64,000 bases of DNA from CAVSJA01 sp963728145 (GCA_963728145.1 CAVSJA010000007.1:806001-870000), one strand, 5' to 3'. Positions 1 through 9,536 are shown, counted from the first letter of the stretch. Notes: generated by a model from the letters alone, not told the origin. Numbers and translations are program-made.

Positions 1-326
1 TGATATGCTGGTTCAGTCCGGCTTTCTTTTACCTGTGCCTGAGGTTGAGTTGGAGGTGGAGTATAGGGTCTCGCCGGCTCCGCAGCTCCGGTCTTTACTT
101 TGGCGATCACTGCCCCAACAGGCACTACATCATTTACTTTATAAAGAATCTCTTCGATCACGCCTTCTGCGGTGCTGGGAACCTCACTATCTACTTTATC
201 GGTAGCGATATCCAATACGGTCTCATCCATTTTTACCTGGTCGCCGGGATTCTTATGCCATTTGAGAATGGTGGCTTCCATTATACTTTCACCCAGCTTA
301 GGCATCACCAAGTCGATTATTGCCAT
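1..326 (-). CDS. 2-oxoacid dehydrogenase E2 (dihydrolipoamide acyltransferase), N-terminal part
   Basis: The gene runs off the left edge, so only about 108 N-terminal residues are visible. It starts with ATG at 326. The sequence is a lipoyl domain: MPKLGESIMEATI near residues 8-20 and the lipoyl-attachment motif DKVDSE with Lys44, followed by a Pro/Ala/Gln-rich hinge from about residue 85. Proteins of this type form the core of pyruvate, 2-oxoglutarate or branched-chain 2-oxoacid dehydrogenase and pass acyl groups to CoA through the lipoyl arm. The catalytic domain is outside the window, so the substrate cannot be assigned. It lies downstream of cinA on the same strand, separated by a perfect palindrome. 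An lpdA gene (E3 partner) lies 14 kb away. Confidence 0.88.
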   Translation of the reverse strand, partial: MAIIDLVMPKLGESIMEATILKWHKNPGDQVKMDETVLDIATDKVDSEVPSTAEGVIEEILYKVNDVVPVGAVIAKVKTGAAEPARPYTPPPTQPQAQVKESRTEPAY

Positions 327-364
327 AAAGGATTTACAATTTGATTGCCAAAGGTAGGGAATTG

Positions 365-397
365 AGGGTTTTCAACCCTTCAAGGGTTGAAAACCCT
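365..397. repeat. perfect 16-bp palindrome at the cinA stop codon
   Basis: AGGGTTTTCAACCCTT (365-380) is followed after one base by its exact reverse complement (382-397). It ends three bases before the cinA stop codon. It could act as a transcription terminator for cinA. The same word recurs as an inverted pair at 23429-23491, so it belongs to the dispersed palindromes of this genome. Confidence 0.75.
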
Positions 398-400
398 GTC

Positions 401-1666
401 CTAGTTATTCTCATTCTCCAAAATAAACTTCCTCAGCATATTCAACGAATTCGTGGCAGTCATCTCAATATTCCGCATGCGATCGAATCGAAAATGAAAT
501 TGATGGGTTCTGACTTTTTCCTGGTTGCCCACCGCAACCCATACCGTTCCAACAGGTTTTTCCGCAGTACCGCCATCGGGACCCATTATTCCTGAAGTGG
601 CAAGTACATAATCGGTCCTCAATGATCTTAATGCGCCTTTGATCATTTGAATCACTGTTTCTTCGCTCACTGCTCCATTATTGTTAAGAGTATTATGCGA
701 AACATGCAGCACATTTTCTTTTACATCATTCGCATATCCGATTATGCTCCCTTTGAAGTAATTGCTTGAAGATGGAACCGAAGTGATCAGGTGTGCAATG
801 TATCCACCTGTACAACTTTCTGCTGTTCCCATTGTTTTCTTCGACCTGGTAAGAATGCGACCGATTGCTTCAGAAAGACTGATATCCTCATCTGCAACGA
901 TAACATCAGATACCTGTTGCTTCAGCATGTCAAAGAGTGCTTCCAACTCTGCAATTGTTTTCGGATCATTTCCCGTTGCACTGAGTCGAAGCTTTACCAT
1001 TCCATAATTTGGTAAATAGGCAAGCTTGATATTTGAAGGAAGGGTTGTTTCAAATTCCTGTATTCGTTCCGCAAGAAAGGACTCACCGATGCCAGCAGTT
1101 AGTAATGTGCGATGAACAATCGGCTCCAATTGAACGCGTTCCTGCAATGTTGGAAGTATGGTCGTACTCATCATTCCTTTCATTTCATGCGGCACACCGG
1201 GCATAGATACGATGACCTTTCCATCTTTTTCAAACCACATACCCGGTGCCGAACCTCTTTTATTCTGGATCACTTTGCAGGTACTTGGTACTTCGGCCTG
1301 TTTCAGATTTCTTTCTATCAGCGGTCGTTTGAAAACATTTTCAAAAAGGTGTTTCACATTCGCCAGTGCTTCATCATTCACGACCAGCTTTCCTCCAAAA
1401 TACTGGCAAAGCAAGGGCTTGGTAATATCATCAGCGGTGGGCCCTAATCCACCGGTAATAAGAACGATATCTGATAATTTGATCTCTTCATCCAGAGATT
1501 GCCAGATATCCTTCCAGATATCCCCAACCGCAACGCGACGGTGTACACCGATGCCGATCTTATTCAACTCCTGCGCCATCCATGCGCTATTGGTATCGAT
1601 TGTTTGCCCGATCAGCAATTCATCGCCGATGGTAATAATCGTTGCCAATACAGGATTGCGGTTCAT
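401..1666 (-). CDS. cinA: CinA family nicotinamide-nucleotide amidohydrolase / competence-damage protein
   Basis: 421 residues starting at MNRNPVLATIITIGDELL. A longer frame reaches 1798 but covers the divergent dacB start, so ATG 1666 fits better and gives the usual family length. The N-terminal half is the MoCF/molybdopterin-binding-like domain (GDELLIGQTIDTNS, then ITGGLGPTADD near residue 70). The C-terminal half is the CinA amidohydrolase domain (GTAESCTGG near residue 270, then SGIMGPDGGT, KPVGTVWV). Full-length CinA proteins act on NMN or ADP-ribose in pyridine nucleotide recycling. The old competence label comes from operon linkage in other bacteria. It is divergent from dacB with a 40-bp gap and sits upstream of the E2 gene. 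Confidence 0.93.
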   Translation of the reverse strand: MNRNPVLATIITIGDELLIGQTIDTNSAWMAQELNKIGIGVHRRVAVGDIWKDIWQSLDEEIKLSDIVLITGGLGPTADDITKPLLCQYFGGKLVVNDEALANVKHLFENVFKRPLIERNLKQAEVPSTCKVIQNKRGSAPGMWFEKDGKVIVSMPGVPHEMKGMMSTTILPTLQERVQLEPIVHRTLLTAGIGESFLAERIQEFETTLPSNIKLAYLPNYGMVKLRLSATGNDPKTIAELEALFDMLKQQVSDVIVADEDISLSEAIGRILTRSKKTMGTAESCTGGYIAHLITSVPSSSNYFKGSIIGYANDVKENVLHVSHNTLNNNGAVSEETVIQMIKGALRSLRTDYVLATSGIMGPDGGTAEKPVGTVWVAVGNQEKVRTHQFHFRFDRMRNIEMTATNSLNMLRKFILENENN

Positions 1667-1683
1667 GAAGAAGTTTAAATTTG
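1656..1683 (+). promoter_or_regulatory. Bacteroidota-type promoter for dacB
   Basis: TTG at 1656-1658, a 17-bp spacer, then TAAATTTG at 1676-1683 match the Bacteroidota consensus TTG-N17-23-TAnnTTTG. The -7 box lies 23 bp before the dacB ATG. On the other strand TAACTTTG (1694-1687) could serve cinA, but no clear -33 TTG precedes it. Confidence 0.5.
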
Positions 1684-1706
1684 ATACAAAGTTAAAGGAT
1701 GGCATT

Positions 1707-3123
1707 ATGAAAAAAATTTGTTTAGTTGCCCTAAGCTTTGTAGCTATTATAAGCGCGGAAGCACAAACGATAAAGACAAAACTGGATGCTGCTGTCAAAC
1801 AATTAGAAAAAGATGCACAGTTAAAGCATGGATTGATCGGATTTGCCGTAATTGATGCAGCAACTGGAAAACCGGTTTATGAGAGAAATGGCGAAATAGG
1901 ATTAGCGCCGGCAAGTACGCAAAAGGTATTTACAAGTATTGCGGCCTTTGAATTGTTGGGTAAGGATTTCAGGTATAAAACAAGCTTTGGATATTCAAAC
2001 CTTAGAGACTACGAATTTGTCCGGTCAGCTGTGGATAGATGGTGCGCTTGGTATTTTGCCATCAGGAGATCCCACTTTTGGCTCATGGCGTTTCCCAACC
2101 ACACAGCCAGCTGTTATTTTCGAAGCAATTATGCGTGCATTTAAAGATAAGGATGTAAAAACTTCAGTGGGTGGTGTAATCATATTCAAAAACAAATTTG
2201 AGTCGAATGCAATACCTGATGGATGGATTTGGGAAGATATAGGCAATTATTATGGGGCCGGTCATTACGATCTCAATTGGAACGAGAACCAATACGATCT
2301 GGTAATGAAGCCTTCGAACAAATCTGGTGATTCTGTTCGAATAATTTCAACACGGCCATTAATTGGGGATCAATTCACAAATGAATTAAAAACCGGGACC
2401 AAAGGGAGTGGCGACAATGCTTATATCTACTTTGAACCCGTGCAAGCTAAACTTTATGTAAGAGGAACAATTCCATGTTGTGTAGACAGCTTTACGATCT
2501 CTGGTTCTTATGACGGAACTTCATTATTCTTTAATTCAATCATTGACTATCTCGACAATAATAAATTCTTTCATACAAATGGGCATTTCCTTTTTTTAAA
2601 GCATCCAGATAGCATTGAGACTTTCCGTTTATTAATGGATCATTATTCTCCGCCATTTGATAGCATCAACTATCATTTTCTCAAACGCAGTGTTAACCTT
2701 TATGGAGAAGCATTAATTCGCACTATTTCCAGAGAAAAGGCACAAATTGGTTCAACTGAGAAGGGCATTGAACTCGTGAAAGATCTTTTTGAAAAAATCG
2801 GCATTGAGCAATCCGCGATTGATATTATCGATGGCAGCGGTCTTTCTCCACAAAACCGCGTAACCGCAAACTCACTTACAAAAGCACTTCAATATGCGAA
2901 AGGCCGGCCATGGTTCAGCTCATTTTATTATGCATTACCTGAAATCAATGGCATGAAAATGAAAAGTGGATCAATAGGAGGGGTACGGTCTTATGCAGGA
3001 TATCAAAAAGCAACTAACGGGAAGGAATATATTTTCTCAATTATTGTAAATAATTACAATGGGTCTTCTTCAGAATTAAATAAGAAACTGTTTAGAATTC
3101 TCGATCAGTTGAAAAAAGGTTGA
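1707..3123 (+). pseudogene. dacB: D-alanyl-D-alanine carboxypeptidase/endopeptidase (PBP4 type), frameshifted
   Basis: Starts MKKICLVALSFVAIISAEAQ, a signal peptide for periplasmic export. PBP4-type enzymes trim or cleave peptidoglycan peptides. The Ser-x-x-Lys nucleophile motif appears in APASTQKV, the second motif as SVNLYGEA, and the KTG-like motif as KSGSIGG. After FGYSNLRDYEF the frame breaks: one extra base at about 2019 (TTT-G-TCC) separates it from SGQLWIDGALG and SGDPTFGSWRF, which continue to the stop at 3123. Removing that base restores a protein of about 470 residues, normal for the family. As given, the gene would make a peptide of about 145 residues. A sequencing error is as likely as a real mutation, because both halves look fully conserved. 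Its 3' end overlaps the convergent thioesterase gene by 19 bp. Confidence 0.85.
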
Positions 3124-3515
3124 AGCTTTTGCTGCAATTCTTCCGGCATAGTAGTTCTTTCTCTTGTTGAAGCTTTCAAAAAATAAAGCACGACTCTTCC
3201 ACTGGTAAGGAGCTTTTTGTTTTCATTATAGACTTCCTGGTAAAATTCGATACGATGATCCTTTGGCATTTCTCTTAGACTTGTTTTAATCGTTAAGAGA
3301 TCGTCATAGTGAGCTGGCCGGAGGTATTTTATATGCAATTCCACAACAGGCATGATCACACCTATTGCCTCCATCGTTTTGTAAGTATAACCCAATTGAC
3401 GAATCGCTTCCACTCTCCCAACCTCAAAGTATTGCGGATAATTACCGTAATAGACATAGTTCATTTGATCTGTTTCCGCGTAGCGGACTCTTAGTTGTGT
3501 TTCCGAGATAAACAA
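3105..3515 (-). CDS. acyl-CoA thioesterase, YbgC/FadM (4HBT) family
   Basis: 136 residues, the normal length for a single hotdog domain. The sequence has the 4HBT signature: RYAETDQMNYVYYGNYPQYF near residues 10-29, with the catalytic Asp in the AETDQM turn, followed by YFEVGRVEAIRQLGY. Such enzymes hydrolyse short- or medium-chain acyl-CoA thioesters in the cytoplasm. The physiological substrate cannot be read from sequence. It is followed on the same strand side by an unrelated membrane protein whose stop lies 20 bp upstream of this start, so the two may be cotranscribed. The tail overlaps the 3' end of dacB. Confidence 0.88.
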   Translation of the reverse strand: MFISETQLRVRYAETDQMNYVYYGNYPQYFEVGRVEAIRQLGYTYKTMEAIGVIMPVVELHIKYLRPAHYDDLLTIKTSLREMPKDHRIEFYQEVYNENKKLLTSGRVVLYFLKASTRERTTMPEELQQKLQPFFN

Positions 3516-3534
3516 TGCTGATAATTGATTTTAT

Positions 3535-4101
3535 TTATTCGTTTGGCTGTGTTTCTTTGATCTCAATAGTGGACTCCGTTGCCATTTTTAATGCAAAATA
3601 ATTCGAAAGTGGCTTTGCCAAAAGAATTAATAGAACAGGCAGCAAGTTATTCAACAGGATCGAGGGCCATTCAGGTAACCGGCTATGGTCAAAATCAAGT
3701 ACGGATGATATTCCCGCTGCCTTGGTGGAAAATTCATAATATAATTTTTGAATTACTGTCGGGAATTCCTTGATCAGGGTATATATGCCAATGCAGACGA
3801 ACAAAAAAAACAAGATCTGCTTTGGCTCGGCAATGACAGAGAAATTGGGATCAACTCTGGTCATATTGATAATTCCCTTTGCCCAATCTTTTGAACGGGA
3901 AATAAGGAACCAGGAAATCAGAAAATAAGTTCCCGCTGATAGTAAGGCAAGGATTGCACCAGTAGTTACACCATCATATGACGAACTAAAACCATAAACA
4001 ACGATACCGAAGAAATTACCCATTAGAACCTGCACTCCGGTTATCGCAGCGATCAGTCCAAGAATGATCAATGAAAGTTGGATCAACGAAGAACTATGCA
4101 T
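3535..4101 (-). CDS. uncharacterised membrane protein, about four transmembrane segments
   Basis: 188 residues, not recognised. Hydrophobic segments lie near residues 6-28, 45-68, 95-112 and 150-170, with short charged loops (SRSKDWAKG after the second) and a charged tail ESTIEIKETQPNE. This suggests a small inner-membrane protein with about four helices. No catalytic motif is visible. It lies immediately upstream of the thioesterase on the same strand. Its ATG is at 4101, facing the repeat-bearing gap before the TPR gene. The function is unknown and I do not propose one. Confidence 0.7.
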   Translation of the reverse strand: MHSSSLIQLSLIILGLIAAITGVQVLMGNFFGIVVYGFSSSYDGVTTGAILALLSAGTYFLISWFLISRSKDWAKGIINMTRVDPNFSVIAEPKQILFFLFVCIGIYTLIKEFPTVIQKLYYEFSTKAAGISSVLDFDHSRLPEWPSILLNNLLPVLLILLAKPLSNYFALKMATESTIEIKETQPNE

Positions 4102-4183
4102 AAGCAGTTAGAATTTTCTCCAAAATATAAAACTTCTGGAATACTGGAAATAATAGCAGTATTTCTGATGCTAGTCAACAATC

Positions 4184-4258
4184 GAACAATTGAGCGATCC
4201 AACCATCAAACCATCCAACCATCAAACCATCCAACAATCGAACCATCAAATCATACAC
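4184..4258. repeat. 8-nt tandem word array (ACCATCMA)
   Basis: About seven degenerate copies of an 8-nt word alternating ACCATCAA and ACCATCCA, with ACAATCGA variants. It lies in the gap between the divergent membrane protein (start 4101) and TPR protein (start 4396). No inverted partner is visible. Nothing else is recognised in this 294-bp gap. Confidence 0.7.
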
Positions 4259-4395
4259 AATTAAGTGATTTGAGAATACTTTCTCAGAAAGAATTGTTAA
4301 TTGACTCACTTATCCACAGGTGTTTGGAACGATGTTTGGTTGAAGATAAAATATTTAGAACCTTTAACCCGTTTACGAATAATAAGGATATTGGA

Positions 4396-7300
4396 ATGAT
4401 ACGGATAACAGCACTTCTCATCTTTACCGGCATCCTGCAATTCGCCTCCGCACAGCAAACCCGTTTCCTCAACGACGATCAAAAGAATTTTCACCAGGCA
4501 AAGGAATATTTCCAGCGTGAACAATACAGCCTGGCCTATCCATTACTGAAAGATCTTTCGTTGCAGCAAAGGGAAACCGATCGGAGCAATAATGCCATCA
4601 ATTACCAGGAAATTAAATTCTATACCATTGCCTGCGGCCTGAAGCAAAATGAACAAGGCGCTGAAGGCAAGGCCAGGGATTTCATCAATCTTGAGGATAA
4701 TGAAGCCAGGGTGGATATGATGTCCTTTCATTTGGCAGAATACCATTTCCGGCAAAAGGATTACGTGAAGGCGCAAGATCTTTACGAAACGGTGAATGTA
4801 GACAACCTCAGCAACCGCGAAATAGCCGACATGAAGTTTCACCAGGGCTATGGGTATTTTGTTGCTCAGCAATTTGATAAGGCTAAACCGTTGCTCGATG
4901 CAATCCGCCAGGTGAAGGATGATCCGAATTATGCCGATGCGAACTACTATTATGGATTTATTTCATTTTATGACGCGAAGTACAAAGACGCACTCGATGC
5001 GTTTACGGTAGTTGAGGATCATGAGAACTACGGCCAGGTGGCACCATATTATATTGCGGTGATTTATTACATGCAGAACGATAAGCAAAAGGCTTTCGAA
5101 TACGCGGAAAAAAAGTTAAAACGTGGAAACCTGATCTATGAAAAAGAAATGCAGCAATTGGTAGGTCATGGGTATTTCATGCAGCAACAATTCGACAAGG
5201 CTCTTCCATTCCTGGAAGGTTATGTACAAAAAACGGAAAAAGTAACCAGGGAAGATCTGTACGAGCTTTCATACAGTTATTATAAAACCGGAAATTGGAA
5301 TAAGGCAATTGAAGGATTTAAGCAATTGGGCGGAAATAAAGACTCGCTTGCTCAAAGCGCCATGTATTATTTGGGCGATGCTTACCTGAAGACCGGTCAA
5401 AAAGCAAATGCAAGAAATGCCTTCCTGTTTTGCTCATCCAATAGCAGCAACCAGGAACAGCGCGAAATCTCCTTATATAATTATGCGAAGCTTTCCTATG
5501 AATTGGGTTACCAGGATGAAGCCCTGACAGAACTCCAAAAATTTCACGCGTCCTATCCCAATTCAACATACAATAACGAAGCTCGCGAATTACTGATCAA
5601 CGTACTTACTAATACCAATAATTATAAAGATGCATTGGCTTTGCTCGAAGAGATCAAGTCGCCCTCACCGATAGCAAAGAAATTGTATCCAAAGATCCTT
5701 TATGGGCGTGCTACAGAGCTCATCAATGATGGAATGCTCATTTCCGCCAATGAACATCTTACCAGGGCGGAGGTTATGCCCGAGAACAATTCAGTGTTCC
5801 CCTTTATTCAATTCTGGAAAGGGGAGATCGCCTATCGTTTGAATAAAGTGGATGATGCCATTCGCCATTTCTTTGAATACCTGAAAAGCGGTGCAGTTAA
5901 TGGCGAAGTAAATCCCACCAATGCGAAATACAACCTTGGTTATTGTTATCTCAGGAAGGAAAATTATCGCCAGGCACTCGGATTCTTTGAACAGGTAGTA
6001 TCCGCTGTAAAGATCAACTCGCCTGCAATGGATCAGGATGCTTATTTGAGAATCGCGGATTGCCACTTCATGAACAAGGATTATAAAAAGGCGCTTTCGA
6101 TGTATGAGAAGGTGCTGGAGTATTCCTGGCCCGCGAGTGACTATGCGACTTTCCAGAAAGCGATGATCCTTGGAATAAATAATAGCAGAGAGAAAGTGAA
6201 TTTGCTTACCGGTATCAGCAGAAAGTACCCAACATCAAGCCTGATACCTGATGCGAACATGGAGATCGCCAGTTCATATCTCGCCAACGAACAATTCCGC
6301 GAAGCCATTCCCTATTTAAAGAATGTGATCACAGATCCGAATTCTTCTTTGAAACCAAAAGCATATCTGCGTCTTGGTATTGCTTATTATAATTTGGAGA
6401 ATAACCAGGATGCCTTGAAGAATTATGCTGCATTACTTCAGCAGTATCCGAATTCTCCCGAAGCCGAAGGAGCACTAGAAAATGCGAAAGTGATCTATGT
6501 GGAAGAAGGAAGGACCAATGAGTATATCAATTTCGCACGTAGCATGGGTAAGGAGATCACCACAACACAGGAAGAGCAACTTGCCTACCAGGAAGCAGAG
6601 GTTCAATTCAACAATGGAAATTTTGCTGTTGCTGCGAAGAAGTTTGAAGAGTACCTGGATAAGTTTCCCGAAGGAAAACATTCTCTCGAAGCGCTTTATT
6701 ATAAGAGTGAAATCTATTTCAATCAAAAAGATTGGGCGAAAGCTGCGCCAGGTTATGAAACGCTTGCTGACAGGGTACCGCACAAGTTTGGAGAGAAATC
6801 TTTATTAAATGCGGCGAGGATCAACTTCTTCGACATTAAGAATTACACCAAATCAGAAAAATATTTTGCGAAGCTGAAAGATTTTGCAACTACGCAGGAA
6901 AATAAACTGGAAGGAATGAGAGGATTATTACGTAGCCAGTTCCAGTTGCAAAAATGGGATGAAGCAGTGGAGAATGCAAAGGAATTATTGACTCAAAAGG
7001 GAATTGGTACGGATGATAAGGTAATGGCGAATATGGCCATTGCTCGTTCACACCAGGCCAATAACAATTGTCCGGAAGCGATTACGGCTTATCGTTCGGT
7101 AATTAATCTAAGCAAATCAGCGTATAGCGCAGAAGCTAGATATGAGATCGCGCATTGCTTCTTTAGTCAAACCCGATTGGGCGATGCGGAGAAAGCAGCA
7201 TTTGAAGTGGTCAACAAATCGGGTTCATATGAATTGTGGGTAACGAAGGCATATATTCTTCTTGGTGATATCTATTTCGCACAGAAAGATTACTTCAATG

Positions 7301-7440
7301 CGAAGGCAACATTTCAGAGTGTGGTAGAAAAAGCCAAAGTGGAAGAATTAAGGCAGGAAGCGGAGAGAAAATTGAATCAGGTGAATGAGGCGGAGAAGAA
7401 GGAGAGTAAGGTTGAGGGCGAGGAAAGCAATGGGCAATAG
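4396..7440 (+). CDS. large secreted tetratricopeptide-repeat protein
   Basis: 1014 residues starting MIRITALLIFTGILQFASAQ, a signal peptide. The open frame extends to 4078 but the upstream part is repeat-derived, so ATG 4396 is preferred. The rest is made of TPR and Sel1-like helical pairs with typical AxxxYxxALxxF spacing, for example KQLGGNKDSLAQSAMYYLGD and YLKTGQKANARNAF. The tail is Lys/Glu-rich (NEAEKKESKVEGEESNGQ). TPR arrays are protein-interaction scaffolds. Here the partner is probably in the envelope, because an outer-membrane barrel gene follows on the same strand. A large TPR protein followed by such a barrel is an arrangement I associate with Bacteroidota, but I cannot name it. 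The stop codon lies inside the first word of the downstream tandem array. Confidence 0.85.
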   Translation: MIRITALLIFTGILQFASAQQTRFLNDDQKNFHQAKEYFQREQYSLAYPLLKDLSLQQRETDRSNNAINYQEIKFYTIACGLKQNEQGAEGKARDFINLEDNEARVDMMSFHLAEYHFRQKDYVKAQDLYETVNVDNLSNREIADMKFHQGYGYFVAQQFDKAKPLLDAIRQVKDDPNYADANYYYGFISFYDAKYKDALDAFTVVEDHENYGQVAPYYIAVIYYMQNDKQKAFEYAEKKLKRGNLIYEKEMQQLVGHGYFMQQQFDKALPFLEGYVQKTEKVTREDLYELSYSYYKTGNWNKAIEGFKQLGGNKDSLAQSAMYYLGDAYLKTGQKANARNAFLFCSSNSSNQEQREISLYNYAKLSYELGYQDEALTELQKFHASYPNSTYNNEARELLINVLTNTNNYKDALALLEEIKSPSPIAKKLYPKILYGRATELINDGMLISANEHLTRAEVMPENNSVFPFIQFWKGEIAYRLNKVDDAIRHFFEYLKSGAVNGEVNPTNAKYNLGYCYLRKENYRQALGFFEQVVSAVKINSPAMDQDAYLRIADCHFMNKDYKKALSMYEKVLEYSWPASDYATFQKAMILGINNSREKVNLLTGISRKYPTSSLIPDANMEIASSYLANEQFREAIPYLKNVITDPNSSLKPKAYLRLGIAYYNLENNQDALKNYAALLQQYPNSPEAEGALENAKVIYVEEGRTNEYINFARSMGKEITTTQEEQLAYQEAEVQFNNGNFAVAAKKFEEYLDKFPEGKHSLEALYYKSEIYFNQKDWAKAAPGYETLADRVPHKFGEKSLLNAARINFFDIKNYTKSEKYFAKLKDFATTQENKLEGMRGLLRSQFQLQKWDEAVENAKELLTQKGIGTDDKVMANMAIARSHQANNNCPEAITAYRSVINLSKSAYSAEARYEIAHCFFSQTRLGDAEKAAFEVVNKSGSYELWVTKAYILLGDIYFAQKDYFNAKATFQSVVEKAKVEELRQEAERKLNQVNEAEKKESKVEGEESNGQ

Positions 7441-7712
7441 GCAATAAGCAATAGGCAATAGGCAAGAGGCAATAAGCAAGAGGCAATAGGCAAGAGGCAA
7501 TAAGCAAGAGGCAATAGGCAAGAGGCAATAGGCAAGAGGCAATAAGCAAGAGGCAATAAGCAATAAGCAATAGGCAATAGGCAAGTAAGCAATAAGCAAT
7601 AGGCAATAGGCAAGAGTCAATAGGCAAGAGGCAATAGGCAAGAGGCAATAGGCAAGAGGCAATAGGCAATAGGCAAGAGCAATAGGCAAGAGGCAATAGG
7701 CAAGAGGCAAGG
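7434..7712. repeat. heptanucleotide tandem array RGCAAKA
   Basis: About 39 near-continuous copies of a 7-nt word, chiefly GGCAATA, AGCAATA and GGCAAGA, with a few phase slips (for example near 7585 and 7675). It begins inside the stop codon region of the TPR gene and ends about 35 bp before the start of the barrel gene. Long open frames on the minus strand here (Leu/Cys/Tyr/Ala-rich) are artefacts of the repeat. Confidence 0.92.
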
Positions 7713-7745
7713 GTTCGTTCTATTAAACTGAATTTGGAAAGCGTG

Positions 7746-9404
7746 ATGATAAATAGAAATATGTCAAGGTTTTTGCTGTCAGGTGTTTTTCTCCTGATCA
7801 TTACTTCCGTTTCGATTGCGCAGGATACATCGAGGCCGAAGTCGATTGATATTACGTCGACATTCAAACCGGTATTGAGGGAATCGGCAAAGATTAATTT
7901 CAATGCCAATCCTCCTGTTGTCGATACAACCAGACCCAGGTTAACTTATAATATTCCATCACAGAATTTATTCTTCGCCTATCAGCCTGCAGAATTGAAG
8001 CCCGTAGCCTTGGAAGTGGATACAATTGTGGCATGGCAATACAACAATTTTATAAAGGTGGGGATTGGAAATGTTCATCAGCCCTACATAAAGGCAGGAT
8101 TTAGTTTCGGTGATGGAAAATCAAGTTTCTTCAATTTATTCGCAAATCATTATACATCGAAGGGAAGCCGGCCGTATCAAAAGAATAGCCTGACGAGCGT
8201 AGGAGCAGCAGCAAGCTATATTACTCCAAAACATCATGAATGGAATGCAAGGCTCGGTTTTGTAAGCGATGATTATTTTCTTTATGGATATAAACCCGAT
8301 AGTCTTGAATTTTCAAAAGAACAGTTGAGGCAAAAATTTCAGACCATTGAAGGAAAGATCGACTTTAGGAATACCGTACCAACAGAATATGGATTGAGTT
8401 GGCATCCGAGCTTGCGGGTAAGTGTATTTGGCGATAATAAGTCGCTGAAAGGTAAAGAATCAAATACAGTACTTGATCTTCCATTGGAGAAAACTTTTGG
8501 ACAAAGTTTTGCATTCAATCTTGGCGCAACTGCAATGCTCACCAATTACCAGCGTAGTAATAGTGCAACAAAAATTGCGCGACAAAATAATCTTTATTAT
8601 ATCTCTGCAGCGGTGTTGTTCAAGACGCCAAATCTTTTCATACATGGTGGTCTTCGCCCTTCATGGGATGCGAGGAAATTCAAAATGCTTCCCAATGTAA
8701 TGGCAGATATCACTACCAATGATCAGCGATTTACTTTCCAGTTGGGATGGATTGGTTATTATAACAAAGGGTCATATCAGCGATTCGCAAGCATTAATCC
8801 CTGGCTCGCTCAACCCGATTCTATTTTCAATACCAGGGTTGATGAGCGCTATGCAGGATTCAAGGGTTCTGTGGGAAGTCATTTCACATATTCAGCCAAA
8901 GTGGGTTTCCAGCAATACAGGAATATGCCATTATTTGTGAATGATAATGGTGATGGAAAGACTTTCAATATTCGCTACGAACCCAGGCTTGAAGCTTTGC
9001 AGGTGCATGGTGAAGTTGCGTATTCAAAAGGCGAACAACTTTCATTGACCGCAGCATTGAACTTTAATCAATTCACAAACCTGGATAAAGAGCATCGGGC
9101 ATGGGGATTATTGCCACTTGAATTCAATGCCGGAGTACGCTGGCAATTGATGAAAGACCTTTGGTTAAGAAGCGATCTTTGGGCATTCGATGGTGCCCAA
9201 TACCTGGGGAAGGACGGACAGCCATACAAGGGTGAGACCGGTTTCGATCTAAGTGCCGGAGCAGAATTCCGCATCAATAAGAACTTTAACCTCTGGCTTC
9301 AATTCAATAATATCATGAACAACCGCTACGAACGCTGGCACCAGTATGAGGTGTTTGGGTTTAATCTTTTGGGTGGTATAACTTACTCTTTTAATCAGAA
9401 ATAG
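7746..9404 (+). CDS. outer-membrane beta-barrel protein (TonB-receptor-like fold)
   Basis: 552 residues from ATG 7746; ATG 7761 (MSRFLLSGVF) is an alternative start and TTG 7734 is less likely. An N-terminal signal peptide (FLLSGVFLLIITSVSIAQ) is followed by a short region containing DITSTFKPVLRESAKINF. Many alternating-hydrophobic strands with Tyr/Phe/Asn-rich turns follow. The end YEVFGFNLLGGITYSFNQK is a typical barrel terminus closing on Phe/aromatic residues. There is no plug domain and no carboxypeptidase-like domain, so it is shorter than a TonB receptor. It is probably cotranscribed with the TPR protein and may work with it. The cargo is unknown. Confidence 0.78.
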   Translation: MINRNMSRFLLSGVFLLIITSVSIAQDTSRPKSIDITSTFKPVLRESAKINFNANPPVVDTTRPRLTYNIPSQNLFFAYQPAELKPVALEVDTIVAWQYNNFIKVGIGNVHQPYIKAGFSFGDGKSSFFNLFANHYTSKGSRPYQKNSLTSVGAAASYITPKHHEWNARLGFVSDDYFLYGYKPDSLEFSKEQLRQKFQTIEGKIDFRNTVPTEYGLSWHPSLRVSVFGDNKSLKGKESNTVLDLPLEKTFGQSFAFNLGATAMLTNYQRSNSATKIARQNNLYYISAAVLFKTPNLFIHGGLRPSWDARKFKMLPNVMADITTNDQRFTFQLGWIGYYNKGSYQRFASINPWLAQPDSIFNTRVDERYAGFKGSVGSHFTYSAKVGFQQYRNMPLFVNDNGDGKTFNIRYEPRLEALQVHGEVAYSKGEQLSLTAALNFNQFTNLDKEHRAWGLLPLEFNAGVRWQLMKDLWLRSDLWAFDGAQYLGKDGQPYKGETGFDLSAGAEFRINKNFNLWLQFNNIMNNRYERWHQYEVFGFNLLGGITYSFNQK

Positions 9405-9530
9405 TGATGGTGAATGGTGAATGGTGAATGGTCAATGGTCAATGGTCAATGGTGAATGGATGTATGCACCTTATTTGCCAATTGCCTATTGCCTATTGCT
9501 CATTGCCCATTGCCTATTTCCTCCTACCTT
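9405..9530. repeat. two heptamer arrays: GGTSAAT then TTGCCYA
   Basis: Immediately after the barrel stop codon come about eight copies of a 7-nt word GGTGAAT/GGTCAAT (9410-9457). After a spacer come about six copies of TTGCCTA/TTGCTCA/TTGCCCA (9476-9522). The second word is the reverse complement of the RGCAAKA word found at 7434-7712, so the two arrays flank the barrel gene in opposite orientation. Confidence 0.85.
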
Positions 9531-9536
9531 GCGCGA

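Noticed and set aside
5..344. Plus-strand open frames over the E2 gene
   Set aside because: They are antisense to a clear lipoyl domain and have no family resemblance.
7434..7712. CRISPR array
   Set aside because: Repeats are 7 nt and directly contiguous without unique spacers; no cas genes in the window.
7295..7909. Long minus-strand open frames rich in Leu-Pro-Ile-Ala-Tyr-Cys repeats
   Set aside because: They are produced by the heptamer array in three frames; no start context, no domain, and they cover real plus-strand genes at both ends.
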